A stretch of 64,000 bases of DNA from Hymenobacter ginkgonis (lineage in GTDB: Bacteria > Bacteroidota > Bacteroidia > Cytophagales > Hymenobacteraceae): positions 186,001 through 250,000 of the forward strand of contig NZ_WQKZ01000005.1 of NCBI RefSeq assembly GCF_009755225.1, read 5' to 3'. A program made the position numbers and the translations under genes. Of the stretch, positions 26,564 through 35,539 are shown piece by piece. The notes beneath the pieces were generated by a model that was not told where the DNA came from, did not search any database, and saw nothing but the letters and a program-made list of their open reading frames with translations. Position 1 is the stretch's first letter. The number at the start of each line of letters is the position of its first letter.

Positions 26564-26579
26564 GCTTTCGTCTCTGCCT
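26552..26579 (-). terminator. Intrinsic terminator after the DUF3098 gene
   Basis: On the minus strand AGGCAGAGAC and GTTTCTGCCT form a 10-base stem with a G-U pair, an 8-base loop and TTTTAAT after it. It lies about 35 bases beyond the DUF3098 stop and separates ftsX-DUF3098 from uppP-truB-ribF. Confidence 0.75.
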
Positions 26580-26613
26580 GTCAACCCTTCATCACTCACC
26601 ATTTAATCATTAA

Positions 26614-26967
26614 TTAGGGGCGCTTGTAAGCAGGCTTGCTGGCCGCAGGGGGGGTAGGGGCTGTGGCAGGTGCAGCCGTGGCTACTGGCTTAGGGGTGGC
26701 TACCGTAGCGGCCTCAACTGGTGCTATGGGCGCTGCTGGCAGCAGCTCGCCAGGGTTGCTGCGTACCAAGATGGCTGCAAACTCGATGATGAAGCCGACA
26801 ACCAGCAAAATTGGCCCTACGGTAAGGCCCAAAAAGCCTTCGCCGTAGTCGGCGGTATCCAGCATCATGGCGATGAAACCAGCAGCCAGCACGGCTAGGC
26901 CAGTCCACATAAGGCGGTAGTTGCGGGGGCCAAAGGCGAAGCGCGGGGCCGGGGAGGTAGGTTGCAT
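26614..26967 (-). CDS. DUF3098 domain-containing membrane protein
   Basis: About 117 residues from ATG at 26967 (MQPTSPAPRFAFGPRNY). Two hydrophobic helices (about 20-40 and 53-74) with FAFGPRNYRLMWTGLAVLAA and GFIAMMLD match DUF3098, a small family found almost only beside ftsX and uppP in Bacteroidota. The second half is a Pro/Ala/Val-rich low-complexity tail that ends in a basic KPAYKRP, longer than in usual members. Function unknown; the ftsX neighbourhood suggests an envelope or division role. Confidence 0.88.
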   Translation of the reverse strand: MQPTSPAPRFAFGPRNYRLMWTGLAVLAAGFIAMMLDTADYGEGFLGLTVGPILLVVGFIIEFAAILVRSNPGELLPAAPIAPVEAATVATPKPVATAAPATAPTPPAASKPAYKRP

Positions 26968-27061
26968 AAGCGTTAATGAGCAGTTGTCAAAGAACAAGTA
27001 TCAATGGCCGTATCAGCTTTGTTATGAACTAAGCAATTGGTGGTTATTCTTTGGCAAGTAG

Positions 27062-27946
27062 TTAGTATAGCTCGTCGAGCGACACGTTTAAGTATTTATT
27101 GACAGCCCAATACGAGCTAAAAAAGCCGATGACCGTGCCCAGCCCGACCACTCCCAGCAGCAGTAAGCCAGTGAGGTAATCATCGCGCAGCAGGCGCAAC
27201 TGCGTTACTTCGAGGTAGGCATATTGCAGCGCGGCCACTAGCAGCAACGCCGCCAGAATGCCACTGCCCAGGCCCTGCCAGGTAGCGCGCCGCAAAAACG
27301 GCTGTTGGATAAAGAACCGGGTAGCGCCCACCAGTTGCATCGAGCGAATGAGCAGGCGCTGCGAAAACATAGCCAGCTTGATGGTATTGTTTATCAGCAC
27401 GACCACCACTACCACCAGCACTGCCGCAAAGCCTAGCAGCACGAGGCTCACGCGCGTCAGGTTTTGGTTGATGCTAACAAACAAGTCCTTCGGGTATTGC
27501 ACTTCAAATACGCCGCGCTGGCTGCTCAAGCTGCGGCTCAGCAGCCGCAGGTGGGTAGTGTCGGTGTACTCCGGCTTGATTTTGAGGGCAAAAGCGTCGC
27601 GCAACGGGTTATCATCCAGAAAGGAGCGGAAGTCTTCGCCCGTAGTCGCTAGCAGTTCGCGGGCGCCATCCTCTTTGCTCACGAAGCGGAGCTGCGGCTG
27701 GCCCCCGCGCTCGGCCACGTAGGGCTGGTGCTCCAAGTCTTGGCGCAGGCGCAGCAGCTCGGTTTCGGGCAGGTTGCGCTCTAGGTACACTTGCACTTCC
27801 AGGTTTTCGCGCACCTTTTCGCTCAGCTTGTGCGCGTGTAGCAGCAGCAGGCCAAACAGCCCAATGACCATCAGCGCCAGTGTAATGCTGAATACAACCA
27901 GGAAGGTGGGGTAGGAGCCAAGTTTCTTTTTGCGGTGCGCGGCCAT
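27062..27946 (-). CDS. ftsX: Cell division permease-like protein FtsX
   Basis: 294 residues. A short cytoplasmic basic head (AAHRKKKLGSYP) is followed by a first helix (about 13-35), an extracytoplasmic domain with VQVYLERNLPETELLRLRQD (about 48-67) and three C-terminal helices in the FtsX permease domain. With the ATPase FtsE, FtsX activates peptidoglycan hydrolases at the division site. ftsE is not in this window. TACCTTTG lies about 9 bases before the start on the minus strand, a strong -7 element candidate. Confidence 0.95.
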   Translation of the reverse strand: MAAHRKKKLGSYPTFLVVFSITLALMVIGLFGLLLLHAHKLSEKVRENLEVQVYLERNLPETELLRLRQDLEHQPYVAERGGQPQLRFVSKEDGARELLATTGEDFRSFLDDNPLRDAFALKIKPEYTDTTHLRLLSRSLSSQRGVFEVQYPKDLFVSINQNLTRVSLVLLGFAAVLVVVVVVLINNTIKLAMFSQRLLIRSMQLVGATRFFIQQPFLRRATWQGLGSGILAALLLVAALQYAYLEVTQLRLLRDDYLTGLLLLGVVGLGTVIGFFSSYWAVNKYLNVSLDELY

Positions 27947-27954
27947 AGAAGCGC

Positions 27955-27962
27955 AAAGGTAG
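27955..27962 (-). promoter_or_regulatory. Candidate -7 promoter element of ftsX
   Basis: The minus strand reads TACCTTTG, an exact TAnnTTTG match, ending about 8 bases before the ftsX ATG, which implies a very short leader. A TTG lies about 25 bases upstream, slightly further than the usual 17-23. Confidence 0.5.
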
Positions 27963-27997
27963 GCTGCATCACTTAAGAGTTTCTTTCAATGATAGAA

Positions 27998-28085
27998 AGA
28001 ACGTCATGCTGAACGCAGAGAAGCATCTTGCCTGACGTGAACAACGTGAGCGAGATACTCCCCTGCGTTCAGCATGAGGTTCTAA
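27998..28085. repeat. Dispersed palindromic repeat
   Basis: The left arm reads AGAACGTCATGCTGAACGCA then GAGAAGCATCTT (27999-28030), the right arm GAGATACTCCCCTGCGTTCA then GCATGAGGTTCT (28053-28084). The outer 20 bases pair with one mismatch and the inner GAAGCATCTT pairs with a few mismatches. It lies between the end of tamB and the start of ftsX, just upstream of the ftsX promoter element. Confidence 0.9.
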
Positions 28086-28106
28086 GCTTAGGCTTATGCA
28101 GACAGG

Positions 28107-31100
28107 CTATAGACTGGTGCGCTTGTCCTCTTCCACCGTCAGTACTTGGCGGGCGCGGCGGGTGTCGCGCTCGCGGCGGCTCGGGTTTTGACGGCCAAAC
28201 AGCTCGCCAAGGTTGTTAAATTCTTTGGTTTGGAGCAGCGAAATCCCTGCCCGCGGTTGGTTCACGGTGGTTACGATGTTGTCGCGCGGGGTGGTTTCGT
28301 AGCGCAGTTTAGCGCGGAACTTACCGTCGGGCCGCAGGAAATATTCAAGGCTAAAATCGCCGAGCAGCGACGACTGGCCGGTGGTATAGGGTAGGCCAGT
28401 GGTGGGGTTGATTGTGTTGCCGCTCGAGTTGCTGATGCCGCCCTCGCGGGTGAGGCGCAGGCGGCCATTGAGAAACGAATAGCTCAGGCGCACTTGCAGC
28501 GCTTGCAGCTGCTCGGCGGTGAGGCCGTTGATATTGAAATCGATTTCCAGGTTGGGGTCAATCTGCGAAGTCAGCAGCCCAAGCTGCGACGAAATAATCT
28601 GACCCAGACTGTTTTGCACGGCATTGCCTTGCCCCGTGAGCGAAATACTGCTGAACCCATTCGCATTCTGGGGCGATAAGGTTCTGAAAACCAATAAGCT
28701 GAATACCTGTCGATTTAACTCCTGCTCGTCGTTGCGCAGCAATGCAATAAAGGCTGCCAGGTCGTTTTGCAATGAGCTTGGCGCATCATCAAACTCCAGC
28801 GCTAGCTTGATTGTCGGCAGCAGCAGTGGCCCAGTAAGGTTCATAACGGCCGTGACGGGCACTACCGCCGCTCCCGCCCCCGAGCCCGCTGTTTGCAGAA
28901 TTGGTGCTAGCGAGGTGCGCTGCGTGTAGGTGGCCGTTACGTTCATTTGGCCGTCGAGCGGGTCGCCGTTCCAGGTAATAACTCCGCCGGGCCGCACTAC
29001 AAATTCTTTATTAACAAGGCCTTGCAGAGTAAAATTGTAGGCGCCGCGTACAATCTCTACCTGCCCATACATGTTGAAGTCGCCGCGCGTATCGATGTTT
29101 AGGCGCAGCTGCCCAGTCGCCGCACCCCGGATGACGTCGCCGGTAGCCTCATCAAGCAAAATCTCGAGGTAGGCATCGGGCGTCACCGTCAAATTCATAT
29201 TCAGCTGAATGCCCGACAAATCCACCTTGTTCTGGGCGGCAACCGTGGCCGCCGTGATGGCTTGGCGGCGCAGCACCGAGTCGGGCAGGTTGCGGTTCAC
29301 AAACTTGATGTAGCTGGCCTGCTGGGCCTTGGCCGCATTGTCGAGGGGTAGGGCCAGGCGTGTACCGGCCTCCGAGGTGGCGCGTACCTCTACCACCAGG
29401 TCGTCGGTGGGGCCGCGCACGGTAGCGGTACCCGTAGCGTAGGCGGTGCCAAAATACAGGTCGTTGTCGCGCCGCGTGGTGCTTAGCACCTGAAACTTCC
29501 GAAAGCTTGCGTTCAAACTCAGCCGCATATTTTGAAAACCCTGGTGCGTGATGACGCCGTCCACGGTGCCCTGGTTGCCCTGTACGTCGCGCAGCCGGAT
29601 GTTTTGGAGCTGGATAGTGCTGGTAGTGAACGTAATGCGGTCGGCAAAGGTGTAGGTAGTGCCCAGGTAGCCGAAGGTAAAGCGGCCATCCTTCACATCA
29701 ACCGCCCCCGCTAGGGTAGGCGCACTAAACATGCCGCCGAGGTGCAGCGAACCCTCACCCGTGCCGCCCAGGTTATTCAGAATACCAGCTAGAAAAGGCT
29801 GCGCCAACACAACTGGCGCATCAGCCAGCTCGCCGGTGAGGTTAAACTGTTGGGTTTCAGATTTGGGCGCCAGGTAGCCCGTTACCGTGAGCACGCGCTG
29901 TTGTTGGCGCGCCACATCTAGGTTCACGCGTAGTTGGCCGCTGGGGTTGTCCCAGTCGCCTCGCCCCGCCACCGAGCCTATGGGGGTACCTTCGTACACT
30001 AGCGAGTCAACGGCCAGCGTGCCACTGATAGCCAGTTGGTTATAAATGCCACTTACCGTAGCCTGCATATTCACCCTACCCCCCAGCCGCTGGTTGATGA
30101 CCGAGTTGAGCGTGCCTAACTCGAAGTTGGCAATGTCGAGCTTGAGTGGCGGCTGGTGCGCGTCGGGCGAGATGACGCCCTGCGCACTCAGCCGCTGGTT
30201 GCCATTGCTGAGTACGAAGTTTTGAATATCAATTTGCCGGCCGTAGTCGCTGATGCGCACCACGTTATCGGCCGCAATCGTGTATTCCTTGTCCAGTAGG
30301 TGCAGGCCGCTTTGGCGAAAAACCACCTGCACGGTGCGCGGCAAAAACTCCAGCGAGCCGTTGATATTGGCGCGGTTAGTAGTGCCAGATTGCGCCAAAG
30401 AGGTCGAGAAATTGATTTTTTGCTGGTCCCACACTCCCTCCACCACAAATTTTTCGGTGCGGCCAAGGCCGGGCAGTATTTGCCTGTCAGACGTGACACT
30501 GGCCTGGGCCAATACCTCGGGCTGGTAAGGTGGTTTGGAAGTGGTGAAGTCAAACTCCGTGGCTACGGTATGCACTGGCCCGTACCAGATGCTGTCGAAC
30601 TTGCCGCCAAGCTGCAAAATCGAGGTTTCTCCCTGCCGAAACGAGCCATCGAGCCGGCTGTGGTCGGCCACCTGCAAGTCGGGCATAAACAGGTTTAGCA
30701 CTGGGTTTAAGTGCTTGAGGTTCAGTTCTAGGTCAACCTCGTAGTTGGGCAGGCGGCGCTGCTGCTTGCGCCGGTAGTAGGCCGCCGTGGCGGCGGCATT
30801 GCTCTCAAAATTGAGGCGGTATTCGTGCCACAGCACTTCCATGTCGCGCGTCACGGCGGCGGTTTCAAACCTGCCGTTGGCCGTCAGGTCCACTAGTTCC
30901 GAGCGCAATGACACGCGGCGCTGGCCCTGGCGGCTGCGGGTACTGCTGACATCGAGCGTATCGAGGTCCAGTCGCTGGTCGCGGAGCCGGAAGGTAGAGT
31001 TGCGCAGCGTGGCCGTACCCAGCAGCGAGTCGAGCTGGGTGCCGCGCAGGTTCACGCGGGCCGTGGTGCTCACAATGAGGGGGGTAGGCAGCAGGCCCAG

Positions 31101-32720
31101 CGTACCCAGGTTGGCCCGGTTCACGTTGGCGCTCACGTTGATGTGCTGGTGGCGCGGGTCGAGGTTGAAGTCGCCAGTGGCGGTGAACTGCACGGCTGGG
31201 TCATTGGCCGTTACCTTCCCTTTGAAGCCTTGGCCTGCAAAATCGCCATCAAGGCTCAGGTTGTGGTAGCGATAGCCATTCAGCCAAATAGCGGGCACCG
31301 TCACGACTGCGTGGCCTTTGGCAATGGGCGGCACGAAGCCCGTACCGCGCACCCGGCCGCTCAACGTAATGTCGCGAATCATCGACTCGTCGCCCAAAAA
31401 CTTGCCTAGGTTAAAGGCCGTGCTCTGCACCGTGCCTTCGTACACGGCGTGGTCGAAATCGCTCTTGGTCTTCAGGTTAAGGTCAGTCGAAACCTGGCCC
31501 AGGGCCGTGTTGAACGAGGCCTTGCCCACAAAGTCATTGTAAAAGCCCACAAACTGCCCGTTCAGCTTGATAAGGCCCAGGCGCTGCACCAGCCGGTTGG
31601 CGGCGGGGGGTAGGAAGCGGCGCAGGTCGGCCGCATCGACTTGGGAAGGCTGTAAACGCAGGTCAATCAAGCTCTCGCGCCAGCGGGGTAGGTTGTCGGC
31701 GTGGGCACGGGTAGCCACCACGTGGGTGCGACGGCCGTAGCGCACATCGAGATTTTTTATCTGAAAATCACGCACGTAGCCCTTGGCATCGCCCGAAATC
31801 TGCACCGAATCTTTCAGGCTTGCCAGCTGCGGCGCAAACTTGGCGATATCATCCGAGTAGATTTTGGCGCCTCGTAGCTGCGTCACCACCCGCATCGAAT
31901 CGTTGAAATCAGAAAAATTGCCAAAGCGGTGGTACTCAAAGCGCACGTACTTGCGCAGCTCGCTGCGGCCCACGCGCAACGTCAGGCCCGCGAAATCCCA
32001 GAAATGGGCGTTGTACTGCATATCGGCCGTGAGCTCGCGCAGGTGGGTTTGCGAGGGCGTTTCTACGGCCCGCAGCCCCGCCACGCGCACGCGCAGCGTA
32101 TCGGTATGCCAGTCGAGGGCCGACACATCGGCGTAGATGCTATCGACCTGCATGTGGGCGTAGTCGATGCTACGGCCATAGGCGGGGTCGCGGGCCCGGT
32201 CGGGCCGGTCGAGGGTAAAATGGCCATTGCGCAACGCAATATCGTGCACCTGGAAATCAAACGGCGGGGCGTCGGTCTTCGTCGTGTCGGGCGGCCCCGT
32301 CAAGCGCTTCACCGCCCGCAAAAACTGGTCGAGCGTGGTCGAATCGGGTTGCCCAGCCACGTCGCGGAGCGCAAACTGCGGCTCGGTGAGCGTGAGCGTG
32401 CCCACGTGCAAGTGCCGCGGATTGAACACCGAAAACAGCTGGATATCGGCATCCACTTGCCCTACCCCGAATAAATCGCCGCCGCGCCGGTCCAGCACTC
32501 GCACGCCTTCGAGCAATACGTGGCTAAAGGGCCGCACATCGACGCTGCCGATTTCTACTACTTGGCCCAGCTTTTTCGTCAGCACGCTGGCGGCTTCGTG
32601 GGCCACCCGCGTTTGCACGCTCGGCACCCGTAAGGCCACCAATATTCCGCCCACTAGCAGCAGCACCAGCACCACCAGGCCTAGCACAATTCTTAGCAGA
32701 AGGGAGAAAAAACGACGCAC
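28107..32720 (-). CDS. TamB-like translocation and assembly module protein (DUF490)
   Basis: 1,537 residues from GTG at 32720 (MRRFFSLLLRIVLGLVVLVL). One N-terminal membrane anchor leads into a long series of beta-rich AsmA/TamB-type repeats, and the DUF490 domain occupies roughly the last 450 residues (LEYFLRPDGKFRAKLRYETT near the end). The length is typical of Bacteroidota TamB. These proteins span the periplasm and act in outer-membrane protein or lipid transport, usually with a TamA-like Omp85 partner, which is not encoded here. tsaD lies divergently upstream, a common arrangement in this phylum. Confidence 0.92.
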   Translation of the reverse strand: MRRFFSLLLRIVLGLVVLVLLLVGGILVALRVPSVQTRVAHEAASVLTKKLGQVVEIGSVDVRPFSHVLLEGVRVLDRRGGDLFGVGQVDADIQLFSVFNPRHLHVGTLTLTEPQFALRDVAGQPDSTTLDQFLRAVKRLTGPPDTTKTDAPPFDFQVHDIALRNGHFTLDRPDRARDPAYGRSIDYAHMQVDSIYADVSALDWHTDTLRVRVAGLRAVETPSQTHLRELTADMQYNAHFWDFAGLTLRVGRSELRKYVRFEYHRFGNFSDFNDSMRVVTQLRGAKIYSDDIAKFAPQLASLKDSVQISGDAKGYVRDFQIKNLDVRYGRRTHVVATRAHADNLPRWRESLIDLRLQPSQVDAADLRRFLPPAANRLVQRLGLIKLNGQFVGFYNDFVGKASFNTALGQVSTDLNLKTKSDFDHAVYEGTVQSTAFNLGKFLGDESMIRDITLSGRVRGTGFVPPIAKGHAVVTVPAIWLNGYRYHNLSLDGDFAGQGFKGKVTANDPAVQFTATGDFNLDPRHQHINVSANVNRANLGTLGLLPTPLIVSTTARVNLRGTQLDSLLGTATLRNSTFRLRDQRLDLDTLDVSSTRSRQGQRRVSLRSELVDLTANGRFETAAVTRDMEVLWHEYRLNFESNAAATAAYYRRKQQRRLPNYEVDLELNLKHLNPVLNLFMPDLQVADHSRLDGSFRQGETSILQLGGKFDSIWYGPVHTVATEFDFTTSKPPYQPEVLAQASVTSDRQILPGLGRTEKFVVEGVWDQQKINFSTSLAQSGTTNRANINGSLEFLPRTVQVVFRQSGLHLLDKEYTIAADNVVRISDYGRQIDIQNFVLSNGNQRLSAQGVISPDAHQPPLKLDIANFELGTLNSVINQRLGGRVNMQATVSGIYNQLAISGTLAVDSLVYEGTPIGSVAGRGDWDNPSGQLRVNLDVARQQQRVLTVTGYLAPKSETQQFNLTGELADAPVVLAQPFLAGILNNLGGTGEGSLHLGGMFSAPTLAGAVDVKDGRFTFGYLGTTYTFADRITFTTSTIQLQNIRLRDVQGNQGTVDGVITHQGFQNMRLSLNASFRKFQVLSTTRRDNDLYFGTAYATGTATVRGPTDDLVVEVRATSEAGTRLALPLDNAAKAQQASYIKFVNRNLPDSVLRRQAITAATVAAQNKVDLSGIQLNMNLTVTPDAYLEILLDEATGDVIRGAATGQLRLNIDTRGDFNMYGQVEIVRGAYNFTLQGLVNKEFVVRPGGVITWNGDPLDGQMNVTATYTQRTSLAPILQTAGSGAGAAVVPVTAVMNLTGPLLLPTIKLALEFDDAPSSLQNDLAAFIALLRNDEQELNRQVFSLLVFRTLSPQNANGFSSISLTGQGNAVQNSLGQIISSQLGLLTSQIDPNLEIDFNINGLTAEQLQALQVRLSYSFLNGRLRLTREGGISNSSGNTINPTTGLPYTTGQSSLLGDFSLEYFLRPDGKFRAKLRYETTPRDNIVTTVNQPRAGISLLQTKEFNNLGELFGRQNPSRRERDTRRARQVLTVEEDKRTSL

Positions 32721-32883
32721 GAAATACAGCGAAGGCAGGTTATCAAACAGGAGGGCTGACGCTTAAAACGCAAAGGTGCGGCTTTTAGCGCACAGTGAGG
32801 GCGCAAACGTGTGGGGCGGTTCGCGGGTTCAGCCCGACCTTTGCTTGCGTGGGGAGGGTAGGAATAGCTAGCCCTCACCCTAA

Positions 32884-32976
32884 AAGAACGTTCTGCTGAG
32901 CTGGCGAAGCACCGCTATTGCATCAGCGGGAGAATCCGTTAGTGCGGTAGTGATGCTTCGCCAACTCAGCAGAACA
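32884..32976. repeat. Dispersed palindromic repeat upstream of tsaD
   Basis: The arms GTTCTGCTGAGCTGGCGAAG (from 32890) and CTTCGCCAACTCAGCAGAAC (to 32975) pair over 22 bases with one mismatch. An inner weaker pairing involves ACCGC and GCGGT. The 3' arm ends about 31 bases before the tsaD start, so the hairpin probably lies in the tsaD leader. An open frame through the arm would give a false N-terminal extension of TsaD. Confidence 0.92.
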
Positions 32977-33006
32977 GCTATTATTTATTCAGAAGTAGAA
33001 AATACG

Positions 33007-34026
33007 GTGGATACCTTTTCAACTCTTACGCTTCTTGCTATCGAATCTAGCTGCGACGACACTGGCGCGGCCGTGTTCCGCAATGGCCAGCTGCTCAGCA
33101 ATGTAGTAGCTGGCCAAGCCGTGCACGAGCAATACGGAGGGGTAGTGCCCGAACTGGCCTCGCGGGCGCACCAGCAGCACTTGCTGCCCGTGGTGACGGC
33201 GGCGCTGCGCCAAGCTGGCATCAGCAAAAACGAGCTCGATGCGGTGGCCGTTACCCAGGGGCCAGGGCTGCTGGGCTCCTTATTAGTAGGGAATCTGTTT
33301 GCCAAAACCCTGGCCCTGGCTTTGGGCAAGCCCCTGCTGGCCGTCAACCACATGCGGGCGCACATTTTAGCGCATTTTATTCGGGCGCCGCGGCCGGCTT
33401 TTCCCTTTCTGTGCCTCACCGTGAGCGGCGGCCACACGCAGCTAGTGGTAGTGCGCAGCCCGGCCGATATGGAAATACTGGGCCAAACCATCGACGATGC
33501 AGCTGGCGAGGCCTTCGACAAAACCGCCAAGCTGCTCGGCTTGCCCTACCCCGGCGGCCCGCGGCTAGACAAGCTGGCCCAAACCGGCAACCCGCTCCGC
33601 TTTCCATTTCCCGAAGGCGCGCTCGAAGGCTACAATTTTTCCTTCAGCGGGTTGAAAACGTCGGTGCTGTATTTTCTCAAGAAGCAAACCGCCGCCAACC
33701 CCGCCTTCGTGCAGGAAAACCTGGCCGACCTCTGCGCCAGTATTCAGCACACGATTGTGCAAACGCTTCTGCGCCAGCTCAAGCGTGCGGCCTACGCTAC
33801 TGGTTTGCGGCAGGTAGCGCTGGCTGGGGGGGTAGCAGCTAATTCGGGCCTGCGCCAAGGCTTGCAGGCGCTGGCCGAGGCTGAAGGTTGGGAGGTGTTT
33901 ATCCCCGATTTTGAGTTTTGCACTGATAATGCAGCGATGGTAGGCCAAGCCGCCCTATTTCAGTACGAAGCCGGCGATTTCGCTAGCCAGCTCACCAGCC
34001 CCGACCCGCGCCTGAAGCTGACGTAG
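33007..34026 (+). CDS. tsaD: tRNA N6-adenosine threonylcarbamoyltransferase
   Basis: About 339 residues from GTG at 33007 (VDTFSTLTLLAIESSCDDTG). An earlier in-frame GTG at 32950 lies inside the palindromic repeat and would add 19 unrelated residues. Kae1/TsaD motifs are AIESSCDDT, VAVTQGPGLLGSLLVG, the iron-binding VNHMRAHI, TVSGGHTQLV and GGVAANSGLR. With TsaB and TsaE it forms the t6A37 modification of ANN-decoding tRNAs. Divergent from tamB and followed by smpB. Confidence 0.96.
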   Translation: MDTFSTLTLLAIESSCDDTGAAVFRNGQLLSNVVAGQAVHEQYGGVVPELASRAHQQHLLPVVTAALRQAGISKNELDAVAVTQGPGLLGSLLVGNLFAKTLALALGKPLLAVNHMRAHILAHFIRAPRPAFPFLCLTVSGGHTQLVVVRSPADMEILGQTIDDAAGEAFDKTAKLLGLPYPGGPRLDKLAQTGNPLRFPFPEGALEGYNFSFSGLKTSVLYFLKKQTAANPAFVQENLADLCASIQHTIVQTLLRQLKRAAYATGLRQVALAGGVAANSGLRQGLQALAEAEGWEVFIPDFEFCTDNAAMVGQAALFQYEAGDFASQLTSPDPRLKLT

Positions 34027-34128
34027 CCAGCCCTACCCCCCACTTATTCGTAAAGCTCCGCCAATACCTTTACGCCCACGCCGATTGCCTCTGCGGAATC
34101 TGCCCAATCTGCAAAATCAGCGCTTATT

Positions 34129-34590
34129 ATGAAAGACAAGACGCCCGCCAACATTAACATCAAGAATCGCCGCGCCACCCACGAATACACGATTCTGGCC
34201 AAGTACGACGCGGGTATGATGCTGCAAGGCACCGAAATAAAAAGCATCCGCGCTGGCGAAGTCAACCTGCAGGATGGCTACTGCACCTTCGACCACAAGG
34301 GCGACCTGTGGGTGCACAGCGTGCGTATTGCGCCTTATACCTTAGGGACTTACAACAACCACGACGCCATGCGGGCCCGCAAGCTGCTGCTGAACAAGCG
34401 CGAACTGCGGCAGCTCGCCAGCAAAAGCCAAGACGCGGGCCTAACCATCATTCCGCTGCGCTTGTTCGTGACCGACCGTGGCTTTGCCAAGCTCGAAATT
34501 GCGCTGGGCCAGGGCAAAAAGCTCTTCGACAAGCGCCAAGACCTCAAGGCCAAGGATGAAAGGCGTGAAATGGAGCGCTTCGTTCGCTAA
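34129..34590 (+). CDS. smpB: SsrA-binding protein SmpB
   Basis: 153 residues, normal length. Motifs are NRRATHEYTILAKYDAGM (12-29), LQGTEIKSIRAGEVNLQDGY (31-50) and the basic C-terminal tail KGKKLFDKRQDLKAKDER type (about 131-147). SmpB brings tmRNA to stalled ribosomes for trans-translation. The ssrA gene is not visible in this window. The stop lies 30 bases before the next gene. Confidence 0.97.
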   Translation: MKDKTPANINIKNRRATHEYTILAKYDAGMMLQGTEIKSIRAGEVNLQDGYCTFDHKGDLWVHSVRIAPYTLGTYNNHDAMRARKLLLNKRELRQLASKSQDAGLTIIPLRLFVTDRGFAKLEIALGQGKKLFDKRQDLKAKDERREMERFVR

Positions 34591-34620
34591 CTGGCAATTA
34601 CTCATTTACTTATTCACGCA

Positions 34621-35409
34621 TTGAACTACGGTATTTGCGCGCTCAGCGCCGTTCCCGTCCGCGCCGAGGCCAGTGATAAGGCCGAGCTGGTAACCGAACT
34701 GCTTTTTGGTGACTGTTACACCGTGCTACTCACGCAGGGCAACTGGCTGCGCATCGAAATTGCCGCCGATAACTACTTGGGCTGGATAGATTTTAAGCAG
34801 CATTGCCCGGTAAGCCCGGTTTACTTCCAAGCCTGGTGCGCGCAAGACCACCCACGGGCGCTCGACGTGGTGCAGGTGGTATCGGATGCGGCTACGCGCC
34901 AGCCCATCACGCTTGGCTGCCGCCTACCCTTCTTCGACGGCATGACCCTGAGGCTGGGCGACGACCGCCCGCTATTCTATAACGGCCAAGCCACCAATAC
35001 GGGGCAGCCCTGCCAGCCCGAGCGCCAGCTAGCACTGCTGCGCAAAATGGGGCAGCACTACCTGCGGGCGCCCTACGTGTGGGGCGGCAAAAGCATTTTT
35101 GGGCTCGACTGCTCGGGCCTCACCCAGCAGCTATTTGGCTTGGTCGGTGTGCAGCTACCCCGCGATGCCCGCCAGCAGATTGAACGCGGCGAAACCGTTG
35201 ATTTTGTGACGCAGGCTCGCCCCGGCGATTTGGCATTCTTCGACAATGCCGACGGTGCCATCGTGCACGTAGGGCTCGTGCTCGACGATAGCCTCATCTT
35301 GCACGCCCACGGCGAAGTGCGCCTCGACCCGCTCGACCACCACGGCATTTTCAACCGCGACCGGCAGAAATATAGCCATAAGCTGCGCTTAATCAAGCGG
35401 GTATTGTAG
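34621..35409 (+). CDS. C40 family NlpC/P60 peptidase
   Basis: 262 residues from a TTG start (MNYGICALSAVPVRAEASDK); there is no ATG in frame at a suitable place. The N-terminal half is an SH3b-like region (LLFGDCYTVLLTQGNWLRIE, about 29-48). The C-terminal NlpC/P60 domain has the catalytic Cys in GLDCSGLTQQLF, the catalytic His in AIVHVGLV and a third polar residue (His) in LILHAHGEV. It should cleave D-Glu-diaminopimelate bonds in cell-wall peptides. No signal peptide is visible, so it may be cytoplasmic and act in muropeptide recycling. Confidence 0.93.
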   Translation: MNYGICALSAVPVRAEASDKAELVTELLFGDCYTVLLTQGNWLRIEIAADNYLGWIDFKQHCPVSPVYFQAWCAQDHPRALDVVQVVSDAATRQPITLGCRLPFFDGMTLRLGDDRPLFYNGQATNTGQPCQPERQLALLRKMGQHYLRAPYVWGGKSIFGLDCSGLTQQLFGLVGVQLPRDARQQIERGETVDFVTQARPGDLAFFDNADGAIVHVGLVLDDSLILHAHGEVRLDPLDHHGIFNRDRQKYSHKLRLIKRVL

Positions 35410-35430
35410 GGTAAGGGACGAGGGCAGGAA

Positions 35431-35530
35431 AACCGTCTTGCTGAACGAAAGGAAGCAGCTTCACCGCGCCGTTGGATTAGTCGTCCTAACAGCGCGGTAA
35501 AGCTGCTTCCTTTCGTTCAGCAAGACGGTC
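35431..35530. repeat. Dispersed palindromic repeat, near-perfect copy
   Basis: The arms at 35432-35469 and 35492-35529 pair over 38 bases with one mismatch. The arm core is ACCGTCTTGCTGAACGAAAG then GAAGCAGCTTCACCGCGC. The spacer contains an apical GTTGGATTAG / CCTAAC hairpin. It lies between the stops of the convergent NlpC/P60 and ung genes. Confidence 0.95.
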
Positions 35531-35539
35531 TTATGCAGC

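Noticed and set aside
24806..34128. Short AAATCAGCG match shared by the ribF and smpB leaders
   Set aside because: A 9-base match is expected by chance at about this frequency in a window of this size.
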